DNA of 64,000 nucleotides from Elusimicrobiota bacterium (GCA_027406905.1 DAHZHT010000001.1:124001-188000), one strand, 5' to 3'. Shown: positions 7,947-17,251, counted from the first letter of the stretch. The notes: generated from the sequence alone by a model not told the origin. Numbers and translations are program-made.

Positions 7947-8857
7947 TGGTTGGCCATTTTCTTGGGAAATAATTTAATGGCGGCGATGCAGTCTTCCGCG
8001 ACGACAAAATTATACTGCTGCTCTTGATTGATTCGGTTGACTAAGCGATCGTAATCGCTGGCGTCTCCGTAATCTCCCAAATACTGCGCCGCCATCGCGC
8101 GGACAACCCAACTGGGGTTATTCAAAAAAGAACGAAGCATAGGAACGCCGCTGGAATCCCCTAATCGCGCCAGAAGCCCTGCCGCGTAAACATTGAGAAT
8201 CGGGATACCTTCCCTGTTGGGGTCGGTTTCGCTCTTTAATAAAGGAATGGCGTGTTGCGGGTGGCCCCAAACCGCCAGCGCTCCCATCGCGCCAAAACGT
8301 ATTCCGGAATGGAAATAAAGAAGAGCTTCTTTAAATACGGGTTCATCGGCGAGATTGTGCTGATTGGCCAAAATAATCAAGGCCTCCGAGCGAACTTCGT
8401 AATTGGTGCTCCAGCGCGCCATGGTCACAAGCTCTTTTCGAATGCGCGGATTGCCGGTATTAAGCGATAAGGCTTCGGTGACTGGAATTCCGATGTGGGT
8501 ATAGTGATTTCTGAGACGAAACCCCGTCGGAGTTCCAATGCTGATGATATCTCCAAGCGGGGTGCCGCTGGTGTTATTGAGAGTGACCGTCTCTTGGTTG
8601 AGATTGTCAAAAAGATTGATGAGGGTGCTGGTAATTAAGGGATCAGTTTTCGCGGTTTGGGTGGAACTGACGACGGCGGCAGAACCTGCCTGAGATTGCG
8701 CGGCTTGTCCAGCGCCCGGAGCTCCGGGCGTTCCGGGTTGAGGGACGCAGGATGAAAGAGTCAATACCGCTAGAGACAAGATGGCGAGGGACAGGATCGA
8801 ACTGTCGACACCTGGTTTTTCAGACCAGTGCTCTACCACTGAGCTACCTCGCCTCAT
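7943..8857 (-). CDS. HEAT-repeat lipoprotein with start obscured by tRNA-Phe
   Basis: The frame encodes a hydrophobic stretch with a lipobox (SLAVLTLSSC), a Gly/Ala/Gln linker, and HEAT repeats such as VRSEALIILANQHNLADEPV, IRFGAMGALAVWGHPQHAIP and VRAMAAQYLGDYGDASDYDR. The only ATG at the 5' end (8855-8857) lies before the tRNA-Phe gene on the same strand, and the first ~25 codons would be the tRNA itself. The next candidate is a TTG at 8777-8779, which gives a signal sequence too short and uncharged. The true start is therefore uncertain, although the mature lipoprotein is convincing. It heads the HEAT-HEAT-exbB-exbD-tonB operon. Confidence 0.65.
   Translation of the reverse strand: MRRGSSVVEHWSEKPGVDSSILSLAILSLAVLTLSSCVPQPGTPGAPGAGQAAQSQAGSAAVVSSTQTAKTDPLITSTLINLFDNLNQETVTLNNTSGTPLGDIISIGTPTGFRLRNHYTHIGIPVTEALSLNTGNPRIRKELVTMARWSTNYEVRSEALIILANQHNLADEPVFKEALLYFHSGIRFGAMGALAVWGHPQHAIPLLKSETDPNREGIPILNVYAAGLLARLGDSSGVPMLRSFLNNPSWVVRAMAAQYLGDYGDASDYDRLVNRINQEQQYNFVVAEDCIAAIKLFPKKMANQ
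8782..8853 (-). tRNA. tRNA-Phe (GAA)
   Basis: A 72-base tRNA. The acceptor stem GGCGAGG pairs with CCUCGCC, with discriminator A. The D-arm is GCUCAGUGGUAGAGC. The anticodon stem CUGGU/ACCAG holds CUGAAAA (anticodon GAA), and the T-arm is GACAG-UUCGAUC-CUGUC. CCA is not encoded. It is directly upstream of, or overlapping, the HEAT lipoprotein gene. Confidence 0.95.
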
Positions 8858-8950
8858 ATCCTTGATTCTACAATACTTTCCGGCGTTTTGCGTTTTCTTT
8901 GACGAGAAAGTGAAAACGCTTTTGGCGCTGGTTGACGAAATTGTAAAAAT

Positions 8951-9017
8951 TAGGTCCTTTGCCGGAACGGGTCTAGGACTTTAGACCCATGCGTTTGAAC
9001 TCTAAGATCGGCATAAT
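8951..9017 (+). promoter_or_regulatory. Tandem-palindrome promoter element A
   Basis: The first palindrome is TAGGTCCTTTGCC (8951-8963). The second is TAGGACTTTAGACCCAT (8974-8990). Their centres are ~22 bp apart, about two helical turns. A -10-like CATAAT starts at 9012, exactly 38 bp after the T of the second TAGG. No good -35 is seen. The ATG at 9025 begins seven bases after the -10. It is one of five related elements in the window, all in front of exported-protein genes. Confidence 0.75.
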
Positions 9018-9024
9018 AAGAGGC

Positions 9025-11505
9025 ATGAAAAACCAAAAAATGCTTTTGCGCTCCCTCTTGTCTTTGTCAGTGTTTCTTTCTTCTTTAAGCCCCGCCGCCT
9101 TCGCGGCGAACGTTGAAAGCGAAATTTCCCGAGAGCCGGAAAATATTTCTCAGGCGGCGCTCGCGCCTCTCAATTTTTCAGTTCAAAACTTTTCCGATCT
9201 TCCAGGATTAGAGTCCGGATTAAAAGAAGAGTCTCTTCCCAATTTGGAGTCTGAGGCAGTTTTGCCTCCGTTGAAAATTTCACGGGTTCAAACTCAGAAA
9301 ATTTCTCCCGCCGCTATTTCTCAGCGGGGCCAAAGGCCTTTAAAACCAACGCGGTTCTCCGCGCTTTTGGGGCGCTTGAAAAAAGTTTTGAAACGAGGAG
9401 TTTTTAAGACTTCAGATAAATCAATTGGAAAGATTAATTTCGACGGTCAATCATCTTTTTCCGCCGCGTCTCTAGGCGTTAGACAGAAACCCTGGCAAAA
9501 CGAAAACACCGTTCCTTCGCCTGATCGCCGCTTTTTGCTTGAGCCCCCCAATAATGGAATTGTCTCTCTTAAAGAGTTTCATCTTTCCGCCAATCCCGCT
9601 TCTCCCCAGGAAGAAAAGCCGCTCATTCTCAATGCCGATCCCGCGGACATGGCTTCAATCGAGAAGGCTTTGCGTCAGGAGGTGGATTCTAACCCGGAAA
9701 AATACGGGCTTTCAAATCAATATGGAGCTCCGAATCTACAAATGGCGACAGTTCATGTCGTTAAACTTGCGGGGCAAGCCGATCAGGCCGACAGCATCAT
9801 CGCGGTTTTTAGGCAATGGCAAAAAGGGGTAGACCGAGACGGCTCTCCTTATTATCTTTTGGTTGATGGCGCGGATTTGCGTTTTCATATCAAGGTTTTA
9901 AACGGCAAGCCTATTGTGATGGGAATCGAAGGCGGGTTTACCCCGGGAATTGATCCGGCCATTATGACACCGGGATATGACGATAATCAGCTTGAAGAAA
10001 TTGCCCTCAAACAGCTTTCTTTGGGGTCCTCAAACGGCGGCAATTCAGCGGATAACGTCATTCGCCCAAAGGCGCCGGGACATTTCAATCTGGGAAATGC
10101 GACTCCGCAAGTGGTTTTGATGGCTCGGGAAATCGCTTATCTTTCCGGCGCCTGGCGAGCGATCAATATTTATCAAGGCAATTCCCTTTCCGGAGGGCAA
10201 AAAATTATTCTCGTCGATGTCAAAACCGGAGAAGCCTTTCCGTTGGGAGCGGATGGAATTCTCAATCGCTACCGCGCTTCGGAGGGCAATTCCGCTTCCG
10301 GCACCGCCCTGGGACGGGGGACTTTGTTGACCGATGACGGACAGGACCACGGCCCGATAGGAGAAATGCCCTTACCCAACGCCAAGATTTTCGATTCTCA
10401 GGGGCGCGTGATTGCGGTGACAGACGAAAACGGCAATTTTACGATTGCCGCCGATGCCAATGCTGGAAAACCCATGCCTATCGTCGTGCGCTTAGACGGG
10501 ATTTACGGTCCGGTCATCGACGATGACTCCTCCGATTCGCCGATTGTCGCCAATTTGACCGTCAAACCGGGGGACACCGTTCGCGTGACTGTCAACCCAA
10601 GCGGAGATAACGAGCAGGCCGCAGCGAGCGTCAACGCCTACGTTTATTCTTACCGCCTCTTTAATTGGTTTAAGTCCTATCTCGGACTTTCCGACCCGCG
10701 CTTTTACGTTCCCTTGGCGGGTTCGATTCATGCCAATGGGACCAGCCTCCCCGGAAACGCCGATTATGACCCCATGACCGATGGCTTTTATTTAATGAAA
10801 AGGGCGACGTTGCCTGAAAAAATCCGCGGCAAGGATGGACAAATTCGGACCGTGATGGTGACCTTTGAAAACACTTCGCAACCCTCTATCTCCCTTCATG
10901 AACTGGGCCATCGTTTTGTTCAAAGGGCTTCTCAACTCAATTTAACGGATGAACAGGTGAACTCTCCATCCTACCGTTTCGTTAAAAATCCGATCAGCCC
11001 CGTGATGGGCTCTGGCTCTAACGAGGCGACCGCCGACACCATTTCAATGTTTATGAGAAACAGCCCAGTCATTGGAAACGGCTTTATTTTAAATCCGCTG
11101 CCTGGAATGCCGACGATCATCCGAACCGGCGAGAATAAAACCGCCTATGACTCTAAAAATCCCGATCCTCATAATCAGGGGGAAACTCAGATGGGGACGG
11201 CCTGGATGAGCCGCAAAGACATTATGGCCGCGATGGGGGAAGCCGAAGGCGCTTTCCGTTCGGCTTTGATTTTTGTTTTGGCCCAGCTCTATGCGCAGCC
11301 CGAAGATCCCGTCAGCGCCTTGACCCACGCCCTTTTGGCCGATATGTCCAAAGATGGAAATACTCCGCATGAGTCCATTATTCGCGCCCACGCAAAAAAT
11401 GATCACGGCCTTGATCTTCCGGCTTCTCCGTCTTTTCCGTCAAGCCAAAACCTCGCCGCAAAAAATTCGCCAGAGACTTCTCCGGCGGGAAAAACCGTTC
11501 GATAA
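9025..11505 (+). CDS. Exported thermolysin/fungalysin-like metalloprotease 1
   Basis: The start is placed at the ATG at 9025 because the upstream in-frame ATG (8989) lies inside the shared promoter element. This gives 826 residues with a signal peptide (MKNQKMLLRSLLSLSVFLSS ... AFA). A ~180-residue Ser/Pro/Leu-rich pro-region follows, then an FTP/PepSY-like propeptide (IEKALRQEVDSNPEKYGLS) and a carboxypeptidase-regulatory-like beta module (NAKIFDSQGRVIAVTDENGN). The zinc peptidase domain has HELGH at 625-629 and the third ligand E667 in SNEATADTISMF, with a downstream PHNQGETQMGTAWM. It diverges from the two following paralogues around the third ligand (NEATAD instead of GEGWGD). It is probably periplasmic or secreted. 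Confidence 0.8.
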   Translation: MKNQKMLLRSLLSLSVFLSSLSPAAFAANVESEISREPENISQAALAPLNFSVQNFSDLPGLESGLKEESLPNLESEAVLPPLKISRVQTQKISPAAISQRGQRPLKPTRFSALLGRLKKVLKRGVFKTSDKSIGKINFDGQSSFSAASLGVRQKPWQNENTVPSPDRRFLLEPPNNGIVSLKEFHLSANPASPQEEKPLILNADPADMASIEKALRQEVDSNPEKYGLSNQYGAPNLQMATVHVVKLAGQADQADSIIAVFRQWQKGVDRDGSPYYLLVDGADLRFHIKVLNGKPIVMGIEGGFTPGIDPAIMTPGYDDNQLEEIALKQLSLGSSNGGNSADNVIRPKAPGHFNLGNATPQVVLMAREIAYLSGAWRAINIYQGNSLSGGQKIILVDVKTGEAFPLGADGILNRYRASEGNSASGTALGRGTLLTDDGQDHGPIGEMPLPNAKIFDSQGRVIAVTDENGNFTIAADANAGKPMPIVVRLDGIYGPVIDDDSSDSPIVANLTVKPGDTVRVTVNPSGDNEQAAASVNAYVYSYRLFNWFKSYLGLSDPRFYVPLAGSIHANGTSLPGNADYDPMTDGFYLMKRATLPEKIRGKDGQIRTVMVTFENTSQPSISLHELGHRFVQRASQLNLTDEQVNSPSYRFVKNPISPVMGSGSNEATADTISMFMRNSPVIGNGFILNPLPGMPTIIRTGENKTAYDSKNPDPHNQGETQMGTAWMSRKDIMAAMGEAEGAFRSALIFVLAQLYAQPEDPVSALTHALLADMSKDGNTPHESIIRAHAKNDHGLDLPASPSFPSSQNLAAKNSPETSPAGKTVR

Positions 11506-11538
11506 GCCAGAGAACTCATGAAACGAACGCTCTTAATC

Positions 11539-11605
11539 TGGGTCCTTTGCCGGAGAGGCTCTAGGACTTTAGACCCATACGGATTTTCAAATAAGGGAAT
11601 AAAAT
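11539..11605 (+). promoter_or_regulatory. Tandem-palindrome promoter element B
   Basis: Palindrome TGGGTCCTTTGCC (11539-11551) and palindrome TAGGACTTTAGACCCAT (11562-11578) have the same spacing as element A. TAAAAT starts at 11600, again 38 bp after the T of TAGG. Seventeen of 17 bases of the second palindrome equal those of element A. It lies between two protease genes and drives the second. Confidence 0.8.
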
Positions 11606-11640
11606 AGAGGAGTAGGACTTTAAAAAGGATAGAGGAAATT

Positions 11641-14139
11641 ATGAATAAAAAATTTACCAGCTCGTTAGTTTCTCTTTGCGTTTTGTTTTCATCCAGTTTC
11701 GGGTCCGTCTGGGCCGGCGGTTTTTCGCCGGTTGAGGCGCGGGCCGATGTCGCTCCCGTTCATTTGTCGGATCTCGCCTTGTCGCCCGAAGGGGCCAATG
11801 CGTTGTCCTTGCCGTCCGAGGCCATGGAAGAATCTCTCCAGTTTGAAGATTCCCTGGGCGCGATCCAAAAACAGATTCCTTTGGCCGAGAAGAAAAATCC
11901 AGCGGTCATTTCTCAAAGCGTTCTTGGTTCCCAAAACGCGGGCTTAAGCGCCGGCGCTTATAATAATAAGGAAACGGGCCAGGCTTTTGGGCCTTTAGGC
12001 GCTTCTGGAGTTGGGCAATCGGTCCAGCGGAAAAGCGCTGAGCCTCTCAAAAATCTTTCTGCCTTTATCCGCTTAAATCTCAAAAAATTAGGGGCTCGGC
12101 TTTTTGACGGTTCCAAGGCCCGGTCGCCTCTTTCCGCTCTTCAGTTTTCCGCTTTTGCGCCGTCAATTAGACCGCTTCCAAAACTTAAGCTTCCCCGAGG
12201 GGTTAAAACCGATGCCGGGCCGATTATCCCGAATTTTAAAGAACAGCCGGAATTTCAGTGGTCTTTAAACGCGGTTTCCGCAGCGGAGGATTCGACGACT
12301 CCAGCGGCTCCTAATAGCCAGGTCTTTGACCGGGTGGTGGATATCTCTCTTTCCGCCGATCCTCAGAACGCATCCGATATCGAGCGCGCCGTTCGGGAGA
12401 TGATCGATGCCCATCCTCAGTATAAGATCAAAAGCGCCGATTTGGGAATGTCCAAGATGTTTTTAACCCAGGTCCCCGGACAACTTCCGACCTGGTACGC
12501 TTCTTTCCACCAGCAGTATACGGATGGAGTCGCCGCGCCGATTCCGGTTTACGGCTCTGCGATTAATTTTACGATTCAAGTCAAAAACGATAAACCCGTC
12601 ATCGTCGGGGTCAATGGCCGGCTTTTCCCGAACCTCAAGGTTGACGCTTCTTCAAAGTTTAACGATGCGGTTTTAGAGGGGAAAATTAGGAGTCGGCTTA
12701 AAATCAAAAATGAGGCCGCGACGAAAATCGCATTTCGCGACCGGCAAATCTTCTATGTGCCCTCTTCTTCCGGAAAAGGCGGAGCGTGGCACGCGATCAG
12801 CCTCTATAAAGTAGACGGCATCGACGCGCTCGTCGCGGCTGATATCGCCACCGGACAAACTTTTTTGTGGGACATGCGCATGGGCGTTGCCGCGCCGACT
12901 ACCGGACCGCCTTCATCTGCGTCGTCGGCTTCGGCCCAATTTGAAGCCCGCGTTCCCAAATCCGATGCCGACATGGGGACCCCGCCGCATCTTTATCAGC
13001 TGCCTTTGCCGGGAGTGACGGTGACTCTTCCGGATGGCCGGGAAGTTCAAGCCGATGATCAGGGCCGCGTCAATATCGATTTATCTAACGATAAACCCCT
13101 GGACGTCACCGCTCGCCTTGAAAGCGATCATGTCGTAATCAATAACGAAGCGGGGGATGCTTTAGTGGTTAAAGCCCAAGTGGTCAAAGGAAAAGACGGA
13201 GCGGTGGTTGTTTTTAACCCGCCGACCAGCGTCACGGGTCCTGACACGCCGGCCTCCCCGCCGACTTTTTGGGGCAAGATTGTTGAGGCCTTCAAACACA
13301 TTTTCTCTCCTTCTTACCGGGCTAAAGAAAACGCGGCAAATCAGGCGCGCGCCGAATCGGAAAAGGAATTGGCGCAGGTGAGCGCTTATTATAGCCACTA
13401 TGTTTTTATCAATTGGGTGATGGCGCATGGAGTGGGCGAAAAAGACGGCCTTCTTAAACAGAAATTGACGATCAACGTCAATATCGCGGATGAATGTAAC
13501 GCCTATTACGATCCCTCCAGCAATACTCTTAACTTCTTTTTGTCCAGCGCGCAGTGCATCAATACCGGCACTCTCCCCGGCGTGAGTTTCCACGAGAGCG
13601 GACACTGGACCCATGCCTTGGTCGCCAGCTATGCCCATCTGGGGCTTCAAGCGATGGCCTCGGTGGACCCGGGTCTTGGAGAAGGAATTGGAGATATGTT
13701 CGCGACCCATATTTTAGAGACTCCTCTGATTGGAGAACATTTTTTTAACGATCCTGCCCAGTCTCCTCTGCCCAATGTTCCTGGCGGGGCTTTGCGCGAG
13801 ACGACCAATGATTATCAGTTTAACCCCGGCGATGAAGTTCACCGCCAGGGCTTGGCGTTTATGGGAACCGTCGGCTATGGCGGGGCCTGGCACTCGCTTC
13901 TAATTGACGCTCTTGGCAAGGATAAGGCGCTCTCATTAATTCAGAGTCTTATTTTCCCGCATATCTATGGCTATGCCAATGCCTCCGATGTCCCGGCGGC
14001 CTTAGGTGTCATTTATCTGGCCGCCAAGTCGTTGACGGATGCCGCGGTTAAGTCGGTCGCGACCAAGACCTTGCAGCAGGCGGCGGCCAAACACGGGATG
14101 ACGATTCCAGAGTCTCAGTCTAAGGCTCCGGCCGCCTAA
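11641..14139 (+). CDS. Exported M36 fungalysin-like metalloprotease 2
   Basis: This 832-residue protein has a signal peptide (MNKKFTSSLVSLCVLFSSSF ... VWA) and a ~200-residue Ser/Ala/Leu-rich pro-region containing LGARLFDGSKARS. An FTP-like propeptide follows (IERAVREMIDAHPQYKIKSA), then a beta module (PGVTVTLPDGREVQADDQGR) and the peptidase domain. Zinc site HESGH is at 651-655 and E681 lies in GLGEGIGD, matching the fungalysin signature G-[ML]-GEG-x-[SG]-D. The segment DEVHRQGLAFMG is also fungalysin-like. It is paralogous to its neighbours on both sides. The ATG has GAGGAAATT upstream, and element B drives it. Confidence 0.85.
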   Translation: MNKKFTSSLVSLCVLFSSSFGSVWAGGFSPVEARADVAPVHLSDLALSPEGANALSLPSEAMEESLQFEDSLGAIQKQIPLAEKKNPAVISQSVLGSQNAGLSAGAYNNKETGQAFGPLGASGVGQSVQRKSAEPLKNLSAFIRLNLKKLGARLFDGSKARSPLSALQFSAFAPSIRPLPKLKLPRGVKTDAGPIIPNFKEQPEFQWSLNAVSAAEDSTTPAAPNSQVFDRVVDISLSADPQNASDIERAVREMIDAHPQYKIKSADLGMSKMFLTQVPGQLPTWYASFHQQYTDGVAAPIPVYGSAINFTIQVKNDKPVIVGVNGRLFPNLKVDASSKFNDAVLEGKIRSRLKIKNEAATKIAFRDRQIFYVPSSSGKGGAWHAISLYKVDGIDALVAADIATGQTFLWDMRMGVAAPTTGPPSSASSASAQFEARVPKSDADMGTPPHLYQLPLPGVTVTLPDGREVQADDQGRVNIDLSNDKPLDVTARLESDHVVINNEAGDALVVKAQVVKGKDGAVVVFNPPTSVTGPDTPASPPTFWGKIVEAFKHIFSPSYRAKENAANQARAESEKELAQVSAYYSHYVFINWVMAHGVGEKDGLLKQKLTINVNIADECNAYYDPSSNTLNFFLSSAQCINTGTLPGVSFHESGHWTHALVASYAHLGLQAMASVDPGLGEGIGDMFATHILETPLIGEHFFNDPAQSPLPNVPGGALRETTNDYQFNPGDEVHRQGLAFMGTVGYGGAWHSLLIDALGKDKALSLIQSLIFPHIYGYANASDVPAALGVIYLAAKSLTDAAVKSVATKTLQQAAAKHGMTIPESQSKAPAA

Positions 14140-14162
14140 GTTTAAAATAAGGAAATAAGTCG

Positions 14163-16319
14163 GTGGACAAGAACGCGCGGGGGAAAACCCTCGCGCTTTC
14201 TTTTTTCCTTTTCCTGGAATCTTCCGCTTTTGGGGCTTCCGGGGTTTTTAAGGAGTTTTCTAATTCCGCTCCGCCCTCACCCGCAGAGGTAAACTTATCA
14301 TTTCCGCTGGACTCCTCTCAAAACCTTTCCCTGCCCAATTTAAATGACGCCAAGGCTCTTGTAGATCCTGTTTCCAAAATTCCAAAGATCAAAAAAAAGG
14401 CCTCTCTCTTTCGCCGTTTCTTTGACGGCTTCAAATACCCCGGGAGCCTTTTGCCTCAAGGTTTTCCTAAACCCTTAGACTTGCCTCCGGCGCTTTCCGA
14501 GGCGATGGATTTAGGGGCCGATTCTTCGCCTAAGAGCGTGGTTCGCCGAAATTTATGGGATGGGGAAGATTCAGAGGGAGTGCTCAAAAATCCCATTGAA
14601 CTCCATGTCAATCCCAAGGATGAATTCGCGGTTGAAAGGGTTTTGCGGGAAAAAATAGATCTTCAAAAATCCCGTTTGGGAATTTCAAGCCTAGATTTAT
14701 CCACGGTTTATGTGACCGCGCATTCAGGCTCGCCCAACCGCGCGGATACCCTCTACGCTTATTTTCGCCAAAAAAAAGATGTGCGGACCGCTGGAGGCTC
14801 TCTGATTTCCTTGCCTATTTGGGGGGCCCATGTCGCGGCTACGATTAAGGTGGTCAAAGGCCGCGCTTTCTTGGTTTCGCTTCATTCAAACCTCTATTCG
14901 GAAGTTGATCTGCCCCCAAAAGCCATTTTAAAAGACGAAGATTTAGGCGAGGCGGTTCGCGCGCGTTTCGCGGACTCTTCGGAGACCTTGATTCGATTTC
15001 TGGGAAGAGCGATTGTCGAACGCCGGGGGCGTTGGACAGCGGTAAATCTCTACCGGAAAAAGGGACTTCCCTTGACCATCGCGGCCGATTTATTTAGTGG
15101 AGATATTTTTATTTGGAATAATGATGGGGATTCTAATTCTTTGGGACTACCCCCGGATATCGCCGAGCATTTGCGCCCCGTTGTCGCGCCCAAGGTCGGA
15201 AATCAAATGTCTTCTCTGCGCTTAACGTCAACGCGCAAGGCTGAAGGCCAGGTTTTGGTTCTGGCGGAATCAAACGACCATCGTCCCGGAGGAAAAATGG
15301 TTTTGTCTCCGCAGCCTCTTCCCTATCTTCATTTGACGATCGGCGGACGGGAATACACGACTGATGAAAATGGGCGCTTTTCCTCCGAGATCGGAGATGC
15401 TGAAACGACCGTTAAGGCGAGATTGTCCGGCCTTTTTACCGAAGTTGTCAATGAAAAGGGAGAACCCATTGAGATTTCCGCGCGCATTCATAAAGGTTCC
15501 GATAATGTCGTGGTCTTTAATCCTGAGGGAATGGACCCATTAATTGTCAATCAGGCCAACGCATATGTGGCGGATTCACGGCATCGCGCGTGGCTGCGCG
15601 GAATTTTGAATTCCGACCATCGCCTTGATTACCGGACGACGATTCGAGTCAATTCTCCTGAATCTGGAAACGCCTGGTATAGCTCCGAAAGCGGAGATAT
15701 CCATTCTGATCGCGCAAGCGAGGAATATTCCGACGCCGGCAAAATAGGCATTTTTTTTCATGAAATGACTCACAAGGCCGATGATATGATTCACAATCCG
15801 CCCGCTGGTTTTTTCATGAACATGCTTAAGCGCGCGCGGGCCTATTTCTCCTACCATTACAAGCTTCCGGTTTTGGATCACCCCGCCGGAATAATGCCCA
15901 ATGAGGGGCTGGGCGAGGGCTGGGGCGATATTGTGTCTATGTTTATGCTCGATACGCCTTTAATCGGGGAGGGATTGTTAAAAAAGCAGAACCCCGACTG
16001 GATTAGAAACGGGGAAAATAATTATCAATTCAACCCGCAAGATGAGGTTCACCAGCAAGGACTGGCGTGGATGGGGTTTGCCTGGGATTTGAGGAAATCT
16101 TTAATCGAAAGCTTGGGCAAAAACGAAGGCGCAAGGATAGCGGCGGAATTGATTATTCCGGTTATCTTTGGATACATGCCTGATATTCCCTCGGCGATAA
16201 CCCATGTCCTTCTCAATGGCATGGACCGAGACGGAAATATCCTCTACGAAGAACATATCCGCGCGTCTGCCAAAGCCCACGGGATTGATTTGCCTTCTGT
16301 TCCGCGTTTGCCTCTCTGA
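14163..16319 (+). CDS. Exported M36 fungalysin-like metalloprotease 3
   Basis: This 718-residue protein starts at a GTG and has a signal peptide (GKTLALSFFLFLESSAFGA). A short pro-region contains RRFFDGFKYPG, followed by the FTP-like domain, the beta module (LTIGGREYTTDENGRFSSEI) and the zinc peptidase. HEMTH is at 533-537 and NEGLGEGWGD (E585) closely matches the fungalysin consensus. DEVHQQGLAWMGFAWDLR follows, the segment that binds substrate in M36 enzymes. It is 24 bases after protease 2 without its own palindrome element, so it is likely in the same transcript. The three tandem copies differ enough to be old duplications. Confidence 0.85.
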   Translation: MDKNARGKTLALSFFLFLESSAFGASGVFKEFSNSAPPSPAEVNLSFPLDSSQNLSLPNLNDAKALVDPVSKIPKIKKKASLFRRFFDGFKYPGSLLPQGFPKPLDLPPALSEAMDLGADSSPKSVVRRNLWDGEDSEGVLKNPIELHVNPKDEFAVERVLREKIDLQKSRLGISSLDLSTVYVTAHSGSPNRADTLYAYFRQKKDVRTAGGSLISLPIWGAHVAATIKVVKGRAFLVSLHSNLYSEVDLPPKAILKDEDLGEAVRARFADSSETLIRFLGRAIVERRGRWTAVNLYRKKGLPLTIAADLFSGDIFIWNNDGDSNSLGLPPDIAEHLRPVVAPKVGNQMSSLRLTSTRKAEGQVLVLAESNDHRPGGKMVLSPQPLPYLHLTIGGREYTTDENGRFSSEIGDAETTVKARLSGLFTEVVNEKGEPIEISARIHKGSDNVVVFNPEGMDPLIVNQANAYVADSRHRAWLRGILNSDHRLDYRTTIRVNSPESGNAWYSSESGDIHSDRASEEYSDAGKIGIFFHEMTHKADDMIHNPPAGFFMNMLKRARAYFSYHYKLPVLDHPAGIMPNEGLGEGWGDIVSMFMLDTPLIGEGLLKKQNPDWIRNGENNYQFNPQDEVHQQGLAWMGFAWDLRKSLIESLGKNEGARIAAELIIPVIFGYMPDIPSAITHVLLNGMDRDGNILYEEHIRASAKAHGIDLPSVPRLPL

Positions 16320-16329
16320 GTTCGGGGAT

Positions 16330-17247
16330 ATGGACTTTAGCTCTTTTTTTCTACTTCTCTTAACGAATTGCCTGGGCGGCGCCTCTTTTTTGGCCACGGC
16401 CTACGCTCTGAAAAATCTTTCTCCTTTTGCGGTGGTGTTTTGGCGGGTCTTGATTGCGGGGCCTCTGTTTCTCCCTTTTTGCGTTCGGGCTTTAAGAAAG
16501 ACTCATCTTAATCTCGAGGATTGGGGAAGAATTTTTTTGATTGCCGCTGTCGGTTATGACGCTCCTCTTATATTTGGAGCGTGGGGGCAAAAACTTTCCA
16601 GCGCGACCCATGCCGCGCTTCTCATGGCGCTAGAACCGGTTGCGATTATTTTTTTGGCGGCTATTTTATTGGACGAAGAGTTGTCCGCGCTCAAAATATT
16701 CGCCCTGGGAGTGAGTCTTGTAGGATCTTTTTTAATTGTCTTTCAAGGGCATTCCCTAATTCAACTGTTTGATTTTTCTCGCGGCTCTTGTTTGGGAGAC
16801 GGCTTTTTATGTCTTCAAGGAATTTTATTTGCCCTCTATACCGTCATTGGCAAGCCCCTCCTTAAGAAAATAGACGCCTTGAGTTTGACCGCTCTGATTT
16901 CTTTTTTGGCTATTTTCCCGCTTTTTTTCTTTTTATTGAGCGGGAAATTTGCGGCCGTAAAAATTCCCTTTTCCGGTCCGACGCTTTTCTTCGTGCTCTA
17001 TCTGTCTTTGGGCGTTTCTTTTGCCGGAGTTTTGACCTGGAATCTCGCGATGGAGCGGGTTTCAGCTTCGCTGTTGGCTTATTTTATTTTTCTTCAGCCT
17101 CTCTTGGGCGTTCTCTTCGGCGTTTTTCTTTTGAGAGAAGCTCTTAATTGGGGCAGCTTCTTGGGCGGAATCCTTATTTTATTGGGAGTTTACTGCGCGA
17201 CTCTAAAACCTCAGGGAGAGCCAAGGCCAGAAAAACTTGTAAAATGA
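16330..17247 (+). CDS. EamA/DMT-family transporter
   Basis: Starting at the ATG at 16330 (after the protease stop), this 305-residue membrane protein has about ten hydrophobic helices in two EamA halves. Typical motifs are FWRVLIAGPLFLPF, LLMALEPVAIIFLAAILLDE and its second-half counterpart LLAYFIFLQPLLGVLFGVFL. Drug/metabolite transporters export metabolites or amino acids. The substrate here cannot be predicted. It follows protease 3 by ten bases and precedes the acyl-CoA dehydrogenase. Confidence 0.85.
   Translation: MDFSSFFLLLLTNCLGGASFLATAYALKNLSPFAVVFWRVLIAGPLFLPFCVRALRKTHLNLEDWGRIFLIAAVGYDAPLIFGAWGQKLSSATHAALLMALEPVAIIFLAAILLDEELSALKIFALGVSLVGSFLIVFQGHSLIQLFDFSRGSCLGDGFLCLQGILFALYTVIGKPLLKKIDALSLTALISFLAIFPLFFFLLSGKFAAVKIPFSGPTLFFVLYLSLGVSFAGVLTWNLAMERVSASLLAYFIFLQPLLGVLFGVFLLREALNWGSFLGGILILLGVYCATLKPQGEPRPEKLVK
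17240..17245 (+). promoter_or_regulatory. -10 box for a leaderless acyl-CoA dehydrogenase transcript
   Basis: TAAAAT, preceded by CTTG, lies exactly six bases before the ATG at 17252. Transcription would begin at or next to the start codon. The box overlaps the stop codon of the upstream transporter gene. Confidence 0.45.
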
Positions 17248-17251
17248 ATCT

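Noticed and set aside
8781-8984. Plus-strand open frame beginning in the tRNA-Phe gene
   Set aside because: Its first 24 codons are the antisense of a tRNA and the rest overlaps promoter element A.
8951-9017. Riboswitch (for example c-di-GMP type) for the shared upstream element
   Set aside because: The conserved part lies upstream of the -10 hexamer, so it would not be transcribed; conserved riboswitch cores were not seen; symmetry fits a DNA-binding dimer better.
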